The notes: a model not told the origin generated them from the letters alone. A stretch of DNA of 64,000 nucleotides from Turbatrix aceti (GCA_963969345.1 OZ017768.1:8456718-8520717), one strand, 5' to 3'; shown: positions 24,043 to 36,592, numbered from the stretch's first letter. Numbers and translations: made by a program.

Positions 24043-24240
24043 TCATGTTACCTTTTGCATGCGCATCTTCTGCATTTTCGCATGATCCCCCGCACTCTTG
24101 CACCTTTCTTCCTGCGCGTCGGTCCAGCGCGCATGCTCAAACATGACACCTCGAAACACGTTTTGGCTGTTAGCCGAAGCACTCATTGCGGTGAGCTTAA
24201 CCTCAGTGAGGCGAGTTCTCTGTGATTTCTTGACAAACAT
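24043..24240 (-). CDS. Possible small charged protein (65 residues), divergent to the next gene
   Basis: The minus-strand frame starts MFVKKSQRTRLTEVKLTAMSA and ends GDHAKMQKMRMQKVT. It has a balanced, non-AT-biased codon pattern unlike the surrounding spacer, but no signal peptide and no recognised motif. A GTAACATG donor-like site overlaps the final codons, so it could be a first exon. It would share a 100-bp bidirectional promoter with the gene at 24343. It could equally be chance; the opposite strand is open too. Confidence 0.3.
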   Translation of the reverse strand: MFVKKSQRTRLTEVKLTAMSASANSQNVFRGVMFEHARWTDAQEERCKSAGDHAKMQKMRMQKVT

Positions 24241-24342
24241 AACTCGTTATAATTTCTCTCTGCGTGAACTACCTGTCCGACCCGGAATATAAGACGTCGC
24301 GTAACCTCGGTTACCTTTTTACTGCTTTGTTGCTGTATCGCG

Positions 24343-25146
24343 ATGAAGATGTTGTCGAGACTTGCTTTATTATTTTCTGTCATTAGCCTAGCTTCAAGCA
24401 GAAGTCATAATTACTACGATGTCGATTATTATGTTGGACGCTACGAGCAGCAGACCGGCAACGGTGTCTATGACAACAATGGCGGACAGTATTTTCCTAA
24501 TCCTGCGGGAGCGACGGTGACGGTTTCGCCATACAACACGGGGGTCATTGTTGGTGGAGCTAGCAATGGCATGCCCTATAACGTGGCGATTCACGTTGGA
24601 AACGGTCAGGTGGGCACCGGAAATAATGCATTGTTCGATTCTGGTACCGGCACCGGCACAGGTAACAACAGGATGTTCGACGACTATGTAGCTTTTGGTG
24701 GACTATATGGATCGTACTACGGTGACTACAGTAATCTCTACGGTGGATTGGATGCATTCGGCGACTACGGTAATCCGGAAACCTTGGATTACGGCTACTT
24801 TAATGGGTACAACAATCTCCTGGAAAGCTCGGCGTACAACGGACTCAGCCCGAACGGGTACACAAAGACACGCCCCATACCCGGAGCGAATCGGATGTAT
24901 TCGCCACCAGCGACGGCATCCAGCGCAACACCTGTGAACACAAACGGGGCAGCAGATGCCATTTACGTAAACAACGTGCCTACGAGCGATTCAGTGCAGA
25001 TCAGCCTTCATCCATCTGGAATAGTCGCTATTCAACCATACACACCACCTGTAAACCAGCCGGTAATGTCGTCAGCTGCGATAACCCCGATTCAGTATCA
25101 AAACAGAAACACAAATCAAACAACGAATTCTGAAGAATCTGCGTGA
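24343..25146 (+). CDS. Secreted Tyr/Gly/Asn-rich protein, 267 residues
   Basis: Single exon with an AATATAAG TATA-like box at about 24286. Signal peptide MKMLSRLALLFSVISLASS, then a Tyr/Asp/Gly-rich N-terminal part (NNYDVDYY-like), a central FGGLYGSYYGDYSNLYGGLDAFGDYG region, and a Pro/Thr/Asn/Ser-rich C-terminal third with no cysteines. Probably extracellular, perhaps a cuticle or matrix component; no domain was recognised. It is the largest of the Tyr/Gly-rich products in the cluster. AATAAA follows at about 25181. Confidence 0.75.
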   Translation: MKMLSRLALLFSVISLASSRSHNYYDVDYYVGRYEQQTGNGVYDNNGGQYFPNPAGATVTVSPYNTGVIVGGASNGMPYNVAIHVGNGQVGTGNNALFDSGTGTGTGNNRMFDDYVAFGGLYGSYYGDYSNLYGGLDAFGDYGNPETLDYGYFNGYNNLLESSAYNGLSPNGYTKTRPIPGANRMYSPPATASSATPVNTNGAADAIYVNNVPTSDSVQISLHPSGIVAIQPYTPPVNQPVMSSAAITPIQYQNRNTNQTTNSEESA

Positions 25147-25410
25147 CTGATTGATTTTTTTTGATGTAAATAATTCGAAAATAAATTAGACTTATTTTTT
25201 TCTGCAAAATAAAAGGAAAACTGGTTTGACAGAGGGGGACGTCAAAAAAACAAACAAATTAGGAAACCAACGATTACCTTTGTTGAAAAACGGTATCAAA
25301 ATAGGAATCTGACGAGGGTCACACGTTTGTTTATGTTTGTTGGTTCGCAAAAACAAGGGTGATTGGAATTTATATAAAAGTTGGAAAGTTCAACCAAAAA
25401 GTGATTGAAC

Positions 25411-25605
25411 ATGCGTTGTTACTACCTTTTTGTGTTGTGTCTTCTCGCACTGCTCCCGGTTGCCGCCGGGCAGATTGGACTGAAGCTTCCCGACAGTTTG
25501 GATTCCAGTATTTCTACGGAAGAAATTTACAGAGGCGGAATTTATACCAGCGGCTTGCGAGGCAAACGTGTCTCGGGTTTGCCGCCGAAAAAAATGACAA
25601 TGTAA
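25411..25605 (+). CDS. Secreted precursor with Gly-Lys-Arg site (GKR family C), 64 residues
   Basis: The ATG at 25411 is 31 nt after TATAAAAG (25373-25380), which fixes the start. Signal peptide MRCYYLFVLCLLALLPVAAG, then QIGLKLPDSLDSSISTEEIY, RGGIYTSGLR and the module GKRVSGLPPKKMTM. The Gln after the signal peptide and the GKR-x-[AS]-G-[FL]-x-P order match genes A, B and D, although the rest is unrelated and not Tyr-rich. This makes the C-terminal module the conserved feature of the family. Confidence 0.72.
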   Translation: MRCYYLFVLCLLALLPVAAGQIGLKLPDSLDSSISTEEIYRGGIYTSGLRGKRVSGLPPKKMTM

Positions 25606-25984
25606 CCGAATCATGTATGATTTTTTTAATTAATTAAAAAAATATTGTATTTTTACATTTTTTCATGTATTCACATTTGTTTATGTAGTTTTATTATTTT
25701 TTTTACATTTTTACATGTTTTTTTAATTTTTTTTACATTTTTTATATTTTTTTTTATTTGCACCTTCTTTGCCCCGATTTTATCCCTTTTTGTCAACACA
25801 AGGAGCTTTTCCGTAACATTAACACTCACAAGTGTAAATCAGCTTCCCGACCTCCTAATCCCAGAAACAAACTATGCTAACCTATTTATTTCCTGTTTTC
25901 TACCAAATCATGTAATCCGTAAGCTAAACAAAGTGTAAACATAAACCCCATCGTCAGTCCCGTGATCAACCACACCTGTAAATC
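25606..25984. other. Intergenic, T-rich
   Basis: Strongly T-rich non-template strand (25630-25790) after the polyA region of gene C, then mixed sequence. No TATA box is evident before the start at 25985. Confidence 0.5.
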
Positions 25985-26266
25985 ATGCTGCAGACCAAAT
26001 ACCTAATTGTCTTCCTATTTTGCGCCTTTGTAACCGTCAACTGCCAAAATGGATACCCAATTCATCAGATGCCCCATCAGAGACCCTACGACAAACATCC
26101 GCCTTCGTATTACGCTTCCGGGGAATACGACGCTTCGTGGGGCGACGACGAAGGCTGGGGCGGTAATTACGAAGGCAACACTATTGGAAAGAGACTTGCT
26201 GGATTTCGGCCAGAAGGATACGACAGATCTTCTACTGCAAGGACGACGACTGTGAATTTCAATTGA
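25985..26266 (+). CDS. Secreted precursor with Gly-Lys-Arg site (GKR family D), 93 residues
   Basis: Signal peptide MLQTKYLIVFLFCAFVTVNC, then QNGYPIHQMPHQRPYDKHPP, a Tyr/Ser/acidic part with W-G-D-D-E-G-W-G-G, and NTIGKRLAGFRPEGYDRSS followed by a Thr-rich tail. The GKRLAGFRP element is equivalent to GKRQAGFVP of gene A. The start is the first ATG of the frame. The module suggests cleavage after KR with an amidated Ile upstream. No cysteine lies in the mature part. AATAAA is near 26299. Confidence 0.72.
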   Translation: MLQTKYLIVFLFCAFVTVNCQNGYPIHQMPHQRPYDKHPPSYYASGEYDASWGDDEGWGGNYEGNTIGKRLAGFRPEGYDRSSTARTTTVNFN

Positions 26267-26414
26267 TTTTTTTTTGTTTTTGTATTAACAATGAAAAAAT
26301 AAATGAAGTTTCAAAAAAATCATTTTTTTGTCGACTGGTGTCTTTTTTTGCCTCTGATGATAAATCGAATTGGAAACACAGTGACGAATCGTTCGTGACT
26401 CATCAGCAATTTTC

Positions 26415-28546
26415 ATGATGCTTTTCCTCATTCCCATATTTTATACGAATATGCAGTCTGTTTGGACGTTTGTGATAACCTGTATTGTGTTTTGTACCTT
26501 TCAGGTGCATGCCATGGTCATGCACATGTACGACAGTATGTTTTTCAATTTTTTTTATCACCAACAGTGAAATACGTACATAAATTTGTGCACATTGCAG
26601 CAAGTTTGGTACAATTCGAACTCCTGAATGATTGCAGTGTTTATGTCTACGACCGCGTTGTCTTCACGGTGGATGACGAGTGGTGTAAAAGAGACAAATC
26701 CAATATTAATTTTGCAGCACTCCAGGTAAGATTTTTTAGTACACAAAAAATGTTTGATCGTTGCAGAAATCTGGGGAAAAAGAATTTTATGTCGGAATTC
26801 TGGCGATTTACGTGGATGACAACAATACTGTTATTTTGAATTCTCAAACCGTCAACGGCGAAATTGAAATCTACGAACTCGTATCGCAGGATTACTTTGA
26901 GGCAAATTCCGAACGGACATACGAAAACGTAAGCGAGACCCCCACCATCGATCATACGGACACTCAGTACGGAGTATTTTCATCAAATTGGTTCCACGAA
27001 GACATGGAAAAATTTAGCATTCAATACGCGGCGTGCAAAAACATGCGCAATTCAACTCCCAGCATTGTTCGCAATGTTGAAGTTGATAAAAATGAAAATA
27101 TTGCTATTGTTGAATTTGGCGTCAGTTTTACTGATACACGTAAAAATTGGCAAAGAAGTGTTTCTTTTTAGTACGAAGATTGCGACCCTAATATTCTGAT
27201 TAAAAAATACGTTTACAATACTTTGGTTACGGTCAACAGTGAAGATTCGCATACATGCATTACTACGTTTGATGGCAAACGCCATCCACTTCGTCGCCTC
27301 CAAAATGCCGTGATAACTGCTGCAATTTCCAGATCTTGGTTTCCTGATTTTGAAAAATCTTGTTTGTAATTTTTTTTGGTTCTAAAAAATGTGGATGTTT
27401 TAGTTCAACCGACATTTGAAAGTCAGATTGAGGATTTTAACAAAACGTTTGGTGGTCCGGTGTTTTTGAACGACACTGAAAGACGTTTCACTTTTGCCGG
27501 GAAAACATACGACAGGCATATTATGCAATTGTGTGGGTCTAGTAGTTTTTTGGTTTTTCAAATTTTTTATAAAACGTCAAAATCAAAGAAAAAAGTTTAG
27601 ACGATGAGCACCCATTTTTTTACTACGACGTTGAAACAGACAAATACACACCGTTTTTCTTGTACTACAAATTTGGTGGAATAGCCAGATTTTTTGGCTT
27701 CCGTTTTATAAGCAGCGATGGATTTACTGATTTGTACTACCCAGAACCGTACATGGAACGCTGCGGGTATGACCCTAATAACACAACTTTGACCATGGGC
27801 ACTGGAAGGGTCATCAGTAAAAATGAAGACTCGATCACGCTCGAAGGTAATAAACTTTCTCAATTTTTTTAGATTCAATAAATTGGTTTGCAGCGTTTTT
27901 CATGCTCGACAACAACGAACTTCGATCGTGCAACTTCAGTGTCGTGTTCAACTACGCTACAAAACGCGCAATATCAACGCTCAGCGGCAAATCCGAAATT
28001 GACACTTACGTTCATTCTCAGAATCGATCCACAACAATGGTAGCGTGCAACTTTCACGACAGGGTCGTTCGCTGGATGCTTGCGTATTCCGAAAATGGAT
28101 ATGCCGAGCTTGTCAGTCTCGACGACGGCATCAATAGCCCACAATTTCCCTGTTTTCACTGCAATCACAATACAATTATGTATTGCAATGTTGATCCGGA
28201 AGTGACAAAAAAATACGACTCGGCTGTGTATCTTCAAACTCACGTCGGAGACGACACGACGATTACCTTCGTTGGAATTAAGAAAATCAGGCATCAAAAG
28301 AAGGTCGAGCATTATGAAGAAAATCTTGCGGGACGATATTTGTTTGTACAGACCGCGGATCTGGGTGTGTTTTGATTTGAAACTATTATGGGATTTTTAC
28401 ATTGTTTTTTAGCCTTAGAACATTCAAACATGCTTAACAGCACAATGCATCACAATTCAAATTTTATAAAAACACCTTCCGATCAATGCACGTGCCCTCC
28501 GGTTCTGCAGTGCGCTGAATCGGTGTCGCCGAAAAATGATTTGTAA
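26415..28546 (+). CDS. Secreted protein of unknown family, eight exons, about 603 residues
   Basis: My exon model is 26415-26535, 26568-26725, 26767-27120, 27172-27361, 27404-27541, 27601-27846, 27894-28364 and 28413-28546. All junctions are GT/AG and in phase; introns are 32-59 bp. The donors after exons 3-5 are weak and could shift slightly. The N-terminus is hydrophobic (a start at 26451, MQSVWTFVITCIVFCTFQ, would give a better signal peptide). The body has mixed beta-rich sequence with scattered single cysteines (DCSVYVYDR, YEDCDPN, RCGYDPN, FPCFHCNHN) and ends CTCPPVLQCAESVSPKNDL. No transmembrane segment is seen after the leader, and I recognise no family. The even exon signals and cysteine pattern argue for a real extracellular protein. 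Confidence 0.7.
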
Positions 28547-31169
28547 TTGACGATATGCACATAAATATTTGTTTGATTTTGATAAAACAAAAATTACAAA
28601 AATTAACAGACCCGCCCTCCCCTTTAAACTCTGCGAAACCTTTTAAAATTCTTGGAAGTGTATTTTGCTTCCTTTTTTTTTAAATTCCGGCACAAATGTC
28701 CCCGGGGAAAAGATATCAAAAATGCACGAAGCTTCCATCCTGCACTTTTATTGTCAGCAGGTTTTTTGCATCTTTTCAAATGGCTTTTGCGAATTCAAAA
28801 AAAAAGTGCTGGTCGTTTTTGGGGGCGTCTTTTGTTTTTTCAAAGATTTCAAGCGTAATTTGATAACCCCGACATGTTTTTGAGACGGCTAACACAAATT
28901 GATACTTGATAGTTTTGAACAAAAAAGTGTACTTTAAACCTTGCCGTTAGAGCGTGTCTGATATTTATGTTTCATTTTTTTCAGTCGATGGTTAATAATT
29001 CTAGACATTAAAAAATGTTTGTGTTTTTTTTGTAACTTTTATTTGCAGGACACTGATTTCTCATTCTTGCAACATTGAATCAAAAACCAAGTTCAAAAAA
29101 AGTTTCCTTATTTTTTACACAAATAAAAGAATTCTGTAGCCGTTGCTACCGGAATTGGCCATCAGACAAGCGAATGCCCAAGTTGACAGTTGTGGTTATC
29201 TAAACTGCATCTCCAACAGCCACTTGACGTTTTTTCCCCTGTTAGCCTTTTTTCCAAGATTTCTGATGGCGTTAACGATGCCAATTTACTCTTTTTCGCA
29301 AATAAATCGGAGAAGGGCGTCGTCGGAGGGTCGACTTCAACTAATGGCTTCCCCTTTGCAACTTCTCTGGCTACAGTAATACGGAAGGAGAAAACTGCGA
29401 TGCCTTGTTTTCAGTTTGGGGCCGTTTGCGAAGCGAGTCGGGGCACCTACTGACTAAACTTTGGTATCTGTTGACATCATTTTTGAATTTATCTAAAAAT
29501 AAAAATATTGAAACAGAATAAAAAACTGTTTTTATCTATTTGGATTTATATTTTTTTGGCATAATAAATATAATTTTGTGTCTGTCTGTGGTATTAGAAT
29601 TGCTACTCTTGTATTAGATTTACAGCTATACGTATGACCCAATGTCACATTTTGACGTCGCGCTGTCCCACGTAACAGTCTAATCACGTGATCCGATTTA
29701 TCCCTCTTTTTTTAGTTTACTGTATTTATAAGATATTGGATATAAGACATTTCTTTTGGGCACGAACTCATGTTCTTGTCATGAAAATAGTTGGTTGCAT
29801 TCAAACATCTTTCATATAACGCTTTCTTTTGTATAATTAGATATTTTTTCGAATAAAATACATTTTTGAGACAAAAAATGCTCGATAATTTCGTGCCGAT
29901 GACCTTTAAAAGTTTGTTTTTGTTTTTAGGCGAAATGATTCATCAACATAATTATTATACATAAATCGGCAGGGTTTTCTCAGAAAGGGGCATGTCAGGT
30001 GCGCTTTATGGAAATTTATATAACTTCCGCACACGCTGAATTTTATATATTTTTGTCACGAAATAATATTTATTTATTTCCGAGCAGGTGATAACATTTT
30101 GTTTTCAGAAAAGTTAAATGATAATAAATTTTGAAAAAAATGTAAAATACGGTAATGCTGAAAAAAGTTTTGATTACTTGGCACGTTGACAAGTCTTTGA
30201 TGTGTTACTCGTGACCTTTGTGCAGAAAGTATTTACAAAGGATTACAGTCCCATGCTCCAAAAGTGTAATTCCATTCTTTTGTCACATGATAACTATTTT
30301 TTCCATTGTCTTGAACTTTTGTCCTTTGTAATACATAATAGGATGATGTTGCCGGCTATTGACAAAACTGTGTTTTACTTTTACATATTGTGAACTTTTT
30401 GGGCTACATATGACATTTCTTAATCCATCTGATAAAAGAAGAATTACTGTAATGACTGTTTTGTCTTAATTTTTTAATTTTTTCTTGGAAAATTGAGGTT
30501 TTAAAATAGATGAAAAATTTGTATTTTACATGTTTACTGCGAACTTGTCTGGATGAAATAAAACGTTCTTTGATCGACCCCTCCCAAAAATAAAATGATA
30601 TAAATTCTAAAATTATTATAACTGACGAGTCAGTTTACTCTTTTGCCATGGTAAGTTTATCAAACGCCAAAGGTTGCCTCCTTTGCGATAACAAAAATCC
30701 GCCAGATCCAAAAACAATGCTAATCAAGTTGCTAATGATGCCACTTTTAAATTTCTTCTTTTTATTTTTAACATTCGAAGAGAAGCTTAGCCACCGTTTT
30801 TACATACGTACGTCGGTCGCGTCCGTCCTCCAGACAACCTTGAGCCCGTCCTCCGGTTTTTGCAGGGTGTCACTTGATTATGCCAGAAATGGCAGTATTT
30901 GCCTCCAGGGAGCTGAGCTCAATGGAACTGCTTCTTTTTTTTGGTGACGATTCGAAAATGCGTGAAAATTGTAAACAAAAAATAAGAAGATCAGTTGTTT
31001 TTTTTTGATAAATGGGTGTACTTATTTATTTCTGGTCAATGTTTTTCAACGTGACGTTAGATTTTGGTTTTGTTAACGGATTAAAAATTACGGTAATGCT
31101 ACGATATAACATACAGTTGCATGCTAATAAAAAACGATCTAAAAACGCGCTAGCGCACGTAATCAGCGG

Positions 31170-31215
31170 TCTCGACACGAAATTACCGTACCGTTTTTAT
31201 TCTTTCGTGTCGAGA
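31170..31215. repeat. 13-bp inverted repeat TCTCGACACGAAA
   Basis: TCTCGACACGAAA at 31170-31182 pairs perfectly with 31203-31215 around a 20-nt loop containing TTACCGTACCG. GGTCTCGACACGA-like words are very frequent in Caenorhabditis repeats, as I recall, so this is probably a repeat-family remnant. Confidence 0.65.
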
Positions 31216-34200
31216 TATAAATTAGTTTATTTTTTCCTGCTTGTTATGGTGTCTGTAGTTTGGCACTGACACGTACTGCTTCATTATTATTCCTTAGTTA
31301 CCGTAATAATCCCTATATCGGAAATTGACACCCTCATAATAAATAATATTTGTTTAATCCGTGCCAATTTGTTATTGTCATCCTGTTATTTTTTGGTTTT
31401 TTCTTTGTTTTTTATCATGTTTCCTATAATTTGCCATTGGCCTCTGGCACGGCCCGGTCTCTACCCTATACCCCCCCTGTGAGGCTCATAACCTAGTCAC
31501 ATGCATGCTCGCGTTGGCACTTGCCTATCATTCCCATGTTCAGATGCAATTTTGCGCTGCGGGCAAAGAGTAAAATGAATGTACAATTCAGACGTCAGTC
31601 TTTGGATTTTCAACATTTAATTCTCATTATTGGATAATTATTCGAAAAATCGAGAAAATCATGATAAACAGACTAACTTTTTCTGCTGATGTTAAATTTG
31701 GTATTTTTTTATATTGTGATTGCTTTGTTTTTTTTGAATTCGAAACGTCATTAACTGAAAAAGAGAGGCGTATCTTTGCGGTGCATCATTTTTTTTGGCT
31801 CACACGTTCTTCTTCTGTCGCTGTTCGACCGAAAACAATATCTGATTCTAATTTGAACAAAAATAGAATTTCGGGGTTTTTAATTTTAGAAATGTTGCGT
31901 GGGATTTTAGAAAGGTTGCTTTTAAAAAAGCTATTTAATTTCAATGTCCAAAAATCTGCAAGACTATTATAGAAAAACATGTAATTCGGTCCGAAAAAAT
32001 TACGAAAGTAATTATATTTTTTTTTGTTTTATCAATGTAAACAACTAATGAGCACTACGTGGATGTTGATAATTTTTACATTTATCAGCGGTTAAGAATA
32101 TTTGTGTAGCTAAAAAATAAACGATGAAAAGAAAGAGGGGAATTACCGAGATTCTTTTGACGTTTGAGCAATCTCTGCTTGTGGCGTGTCTTGTTATCGT
32201 TTTTTTCCATATACGTTGCAGTTAAGGTCAAAGACATCGTTTGTGCTATGACGCCGATGCCGGCCGATTGTAATGAAAAATACAAACAGCAAAAAAACTC
32301 ATTTTTTGGCGTGCTTATCAAACATTTCTGACCGTTGTGCCGACCGACGCCTGGCTATAGGGTGACTGACTGACTGAGTAAGTAAGTGGTTGTGTTTTTG
32401 AATTAAAATTTATATAAATACTCGTCAAAAATCACGGTCAACACAATTTGTTTGCAGCATCAATGTTTTTTTGGGTTGAATGTTTATGATCTTAGGTGTC
32501 CCCTGTTCCGACACATTAGCACAAGTCTGTTATACAACTTATGTATTTACATTTGTTAGCTAATTGTATTTGCATAAAAACCAACGCGCCGACATTTCCA
32601 ATAAATTGTAGGCAACTTTTCGATTATCCACACAGGTGTTTTTGCTCCGCCACCGTAATTGCTTGGTATTTAGATTCGGGGTGGAGGGCGCAGTGAGGGC
32701 TTTTGCTGACTTTTTTTTGGTCGAGGGGAAAATTGTACTGACTGCGTTGCAATAATCCTACATTTTTTTTCTTCTTTAGTCTTTTTATTTGATGAACTCA
32801 ATTTGACGTCGACAACAAAATGTACCGTACTTATGCGTTTTTTGAGTTTGCAGGGAGTGCTGAAAGAGAAAAAAGTTTACAAAATACAAAACAATTTTCT
32901 GGGGATTACAAACAGTTTTTTTTTGGTTTTTGGATTTTATATGACAATGAACAACGGTGTTTTTCTCGAAATTGACCTAACATAAGTGGTCCAATGTTTT
33001 CCGAATTGTCACGCCAATGCTCACATTCAATTTCATGCAAACCGAGTATTGAGTCTTGAGCCTGAGTCACCGTCTGAAGGCGTTTCCAGACACTCCGATC
33101 ATTTGGTCCACTCATTCCCGATGTTGACCAGACAATTTATTCATTTTTTCCGCAGTTTTTTTCCCTCTTGAGATAATAAAATTACTTTCCCTTTATTTGG
33201 TTTTTTTTGCACCACTTGCAGACGACGGAAACATTTTGTTTTTGAGCAAAGCGGCACAATTTTATTACAAGGGGTCGATTTAGTGGTGCGTGGTTTAGTT
33301 TCATTATAACAAAATGAAAGAGAGCCCCGCATTGCTGCAAGTTTGTTTCCCAAAAGGTCAGGAAGAAGATTACATACGGCCAGCATCTGTTTTTTCCCAT
33401 TTTGTGCAAGTTTGTCTTTTAAAATTGCACGCGTATTTGAACCACGTGTTCGTTTCACATTTTTGCAATACGCTTTTATAATTTCATTTTTTTACAAAAT
33501 TAATTTTTTATGGAAAATACATTTCATTTTTTTTATTTCTTATTCAGTTTTTTTTGGAAAATTAAAAAAAATTGATTTCGAATTTATTTCAAAAATGCTG
33601 AAGTTAAAAAAATTAATTTCCAGTTTTTTTACAGTAAATGTAATTTTTTTCGGTTTTAAATATTCAAAAAATAGTACCGTTGACCTTTTGTCTCAAAAAC
33701 AATTCTTTTAACACGGAAACAATTTTTCTTTAACACGGTTAAAAATTCATCAAAATAATTCAATTTTTTAACAAAACGACAAAAATAACGTTGCGTCAGA
33801 ATTTTGTTACACAAAAGGATCCCGTTCCACGGTTTACGTCTGAATGCGTCACAAACTCTTTTTTTTTGAACAAAGTCGGCATTTTAGTACTCTTTGAATT
33901 TCCAGTACTCAGTGAATGGCCTATAATTATGTATCTGTGTGTGAGATGACGGTAAAACCTTGCGCGCACTATGTGTTCTGGTGTTCCTTCTTTCTAATCG
34001 TGTGGAATGAGCATCATGTGCCTGATACATATTTGAATGCCATCGCAAGTGCCGCTTTCCTTCCTGCATTTATGTCAGAGGTCGTTTTTTTTAATGGAAC
34101 ACTGCGCTAGTTTTCTTAGTTTTTTATTTTATAGTATATCCTCATCCTAAAATAATTTAAAATTTGTTTGTTTTTTCGTACATTAATGTAAAAAAGCACA

Positions 34201-36521
34201 AAAATAAAAACTTTAGACCACCTGGTCGGGTACATTTATGCATACAACTTTTTGTTATACTGTAACTGTGTACTTTTATTTGTTGTTTTTTCGTCGCCGT
34301 ATGTTTGGACCAGTTCCAGGTAAAACCTTTCACGCTTATTCCAAAACAAATAGTAATTTGTGTTTTCAATTGGCATTTACTAAGTGTATTTTGTCAGGTG
34401 AACTTTCTTTAAAATTACTTTTGTGTATACAATTACGCTGGCCCCGACAAAACTTTGTCACGCACACACGTTTTGGCTACAAATCACGGCTTTCAGCTCT
34501 CAATAATATTTGGTCTAGGGTATTTTTGCGCGATCGGCTCAATTCGATTCGATTCGCTCGAAAACTCAAAACTCGCTCAAATTCGATCGCTCGAACGAAA
34601 ACTCTGCTCTGAAGAATGGTGTCAAGTTGAGACAGGCTTCTGCTCGATGCTAATAATTTTAGGCATTCTTTTCGGCCGTCGTGGTTGGTTTCTTTTGTGC
34701 CACTTGCGAATTCTAAATAACTTTTATCCGGAAGCAAAGGCACGAATTGCATTACGTGCAGGCAACTACGAGCTCGCAGCGGTATCATAGTTATTGCATT
34801 TGTGTTGTGAACGTGGTTCTCGTGTTCTTGGAAGCGATGAAGTTTGCCAGACTGCCTACAACATCTGTTGGCAGGCTTGGTGGATGACTTACATATAATT
34901 GAAATTTAGATTTAGAAATAATTTAGAAAGATTTAAAATTTATCAAAATTATGTTTGAAAAAATTTTAATTTTTAAAAATTTGATTCAAATTTTAATTTT
35001 TGTTATTTCAACCTAAATGTAATTTTTTGTTTTTTTAATTAATAGTAGTGCTTCTTCGGTTTTAATACAACACCTTTATGCTAGACCATTTCCGTTGGCT
35101 AACTAACTACAGCTCATCTGGGTTTTGCCTTTGTAATAAATATCTAGATCACAGTCGTCACTTATAAATATACACCCACCTTTCTTTGTGACAAAACAAC
35201 AATGTAGTCTTTTTTTTACGCACCCAACCCCCACGTGGTGGCATTTTGCTTACGCTTGAATGAGTAAGCGTCTGTTAACGACTGCTCCTTTGGGTGCGCT
35301 TACTCATTGGGGAATTCACTTCGTGAGTGGTGTGGGGGTAATAGACAATGCCGGTTTTTTTTTATATGTGAAACTGCCATATTTAACCATAACAATGAGA
35401 AATTTATTAATTTTATTTTTAGAACGACAGAAAATGATGAAAACAGTGGGGGAGGGAGTACGGTAGGTTGAATGAGTTTGTTTGGTAAATTTGTTATGGT
35501 AAAACGTTCTGTTTTTTGTTATCAAAAATAGACTGAAACTTGGTCACAGTTTATCCTACGGGCTTGGTTTTTTAGCGGCATTATTATATTTTTTATTTGT
35601 TTTCGCAAATATTTATTGGACCGGAAAGAAGCTCGCGATCTCGTAATCGAAGGAGGCAAAGGTTGTTGATAAAGTTTTACGCTTCCTGTCCCCCAGTATA
35701 CTGTATCGTGTTCGTTCGTTTCTGGGGTGAGAAAACTGATGAACGAGTATGTACATAAACAAAATTGTGTTTACTCTAATTTAAATAAATAAATTGTGAA
35801 TCGAATATGCTGACACTGTATTTCGTGTTTTGGCACACTTTGCAACCGACTGGCCAACCACAAATGTGAATAAAAAAATATTTTTTATTGCATAAAAAAT
35901 GAAAATTATTCGTGGTACAAAGAGTTTTTCAGGTTCAAAGGTGAAAACAACACTTATTTTCACGCTTTGGAGCGGAAATCGTTCAAACAACAGCAAAAAA
36001 ATATTTATTGTGATTTCATTTTTTAATTTCAGATATTTTTTAAATAAAAATACGAATGTAAACATGTGTTTTTTGTACAAAAAATAATACACATTGTCAT
36101 GTTTGCTTTTCATGAATGAATGACAATCGGGCTGAAATGTGATTAAAAATGAAACACTTTAGAGACAAACACTGGCACGGTGACTGGCTCGCTCGCATGA
36201 TGCATTCACACGTTTCGTGATTTCACTTTTTTCTTGGATGCCTGGAGGGCTATAAATATTTCTATTTTGGCTTCAATGTCTGTCTGGTCTTTTTTTCGAC
36301 TTGTTTTGACCTTGGGAGGAATACCTGATGACGATGGACATCCACACTTTGAGACATCCAGACAGGCATGGCACTTTGATATTGGTCTGGAATTTTTTTA
36401 TTCCACGAATTTCGTGCTAGCAATATTTTTTAAAAGGAATTTGAATAAAAAATTTCTAATGTATAAAATTTTTAATTTTTTGTTGATTTTGAAAAACTTT
36501 TTTTTTCAAAAATGACTTCAG

Positions 36522-36592
36522 TATTTTTATTTATTTATTTTTATTTCACCATTACTCAGTGGTTAGTTATCATTAGACCAGATGTTAGGAGG
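36522..36592 (-). repeat. Retroposon-like 3' end, copy 1
   Basis: Bases 36541-36592 are identical to 62783-62834 (52 bp). Read on the minus strand the block ends CACTGAGTAATGGTGAAATAA and continues into an AAATA/AATA-rich tail, as at the 3' ends of truncated LINE-type elements. Confidence 0.55.

Noticed and set aside
33343..34790. Cluster of 110-125 codon frames in the gene-free region
   Set aside because: Phe/Lys/Arg-rich translations typical of AT-rich non-coding DNA, with no motif or coherent splice chain.
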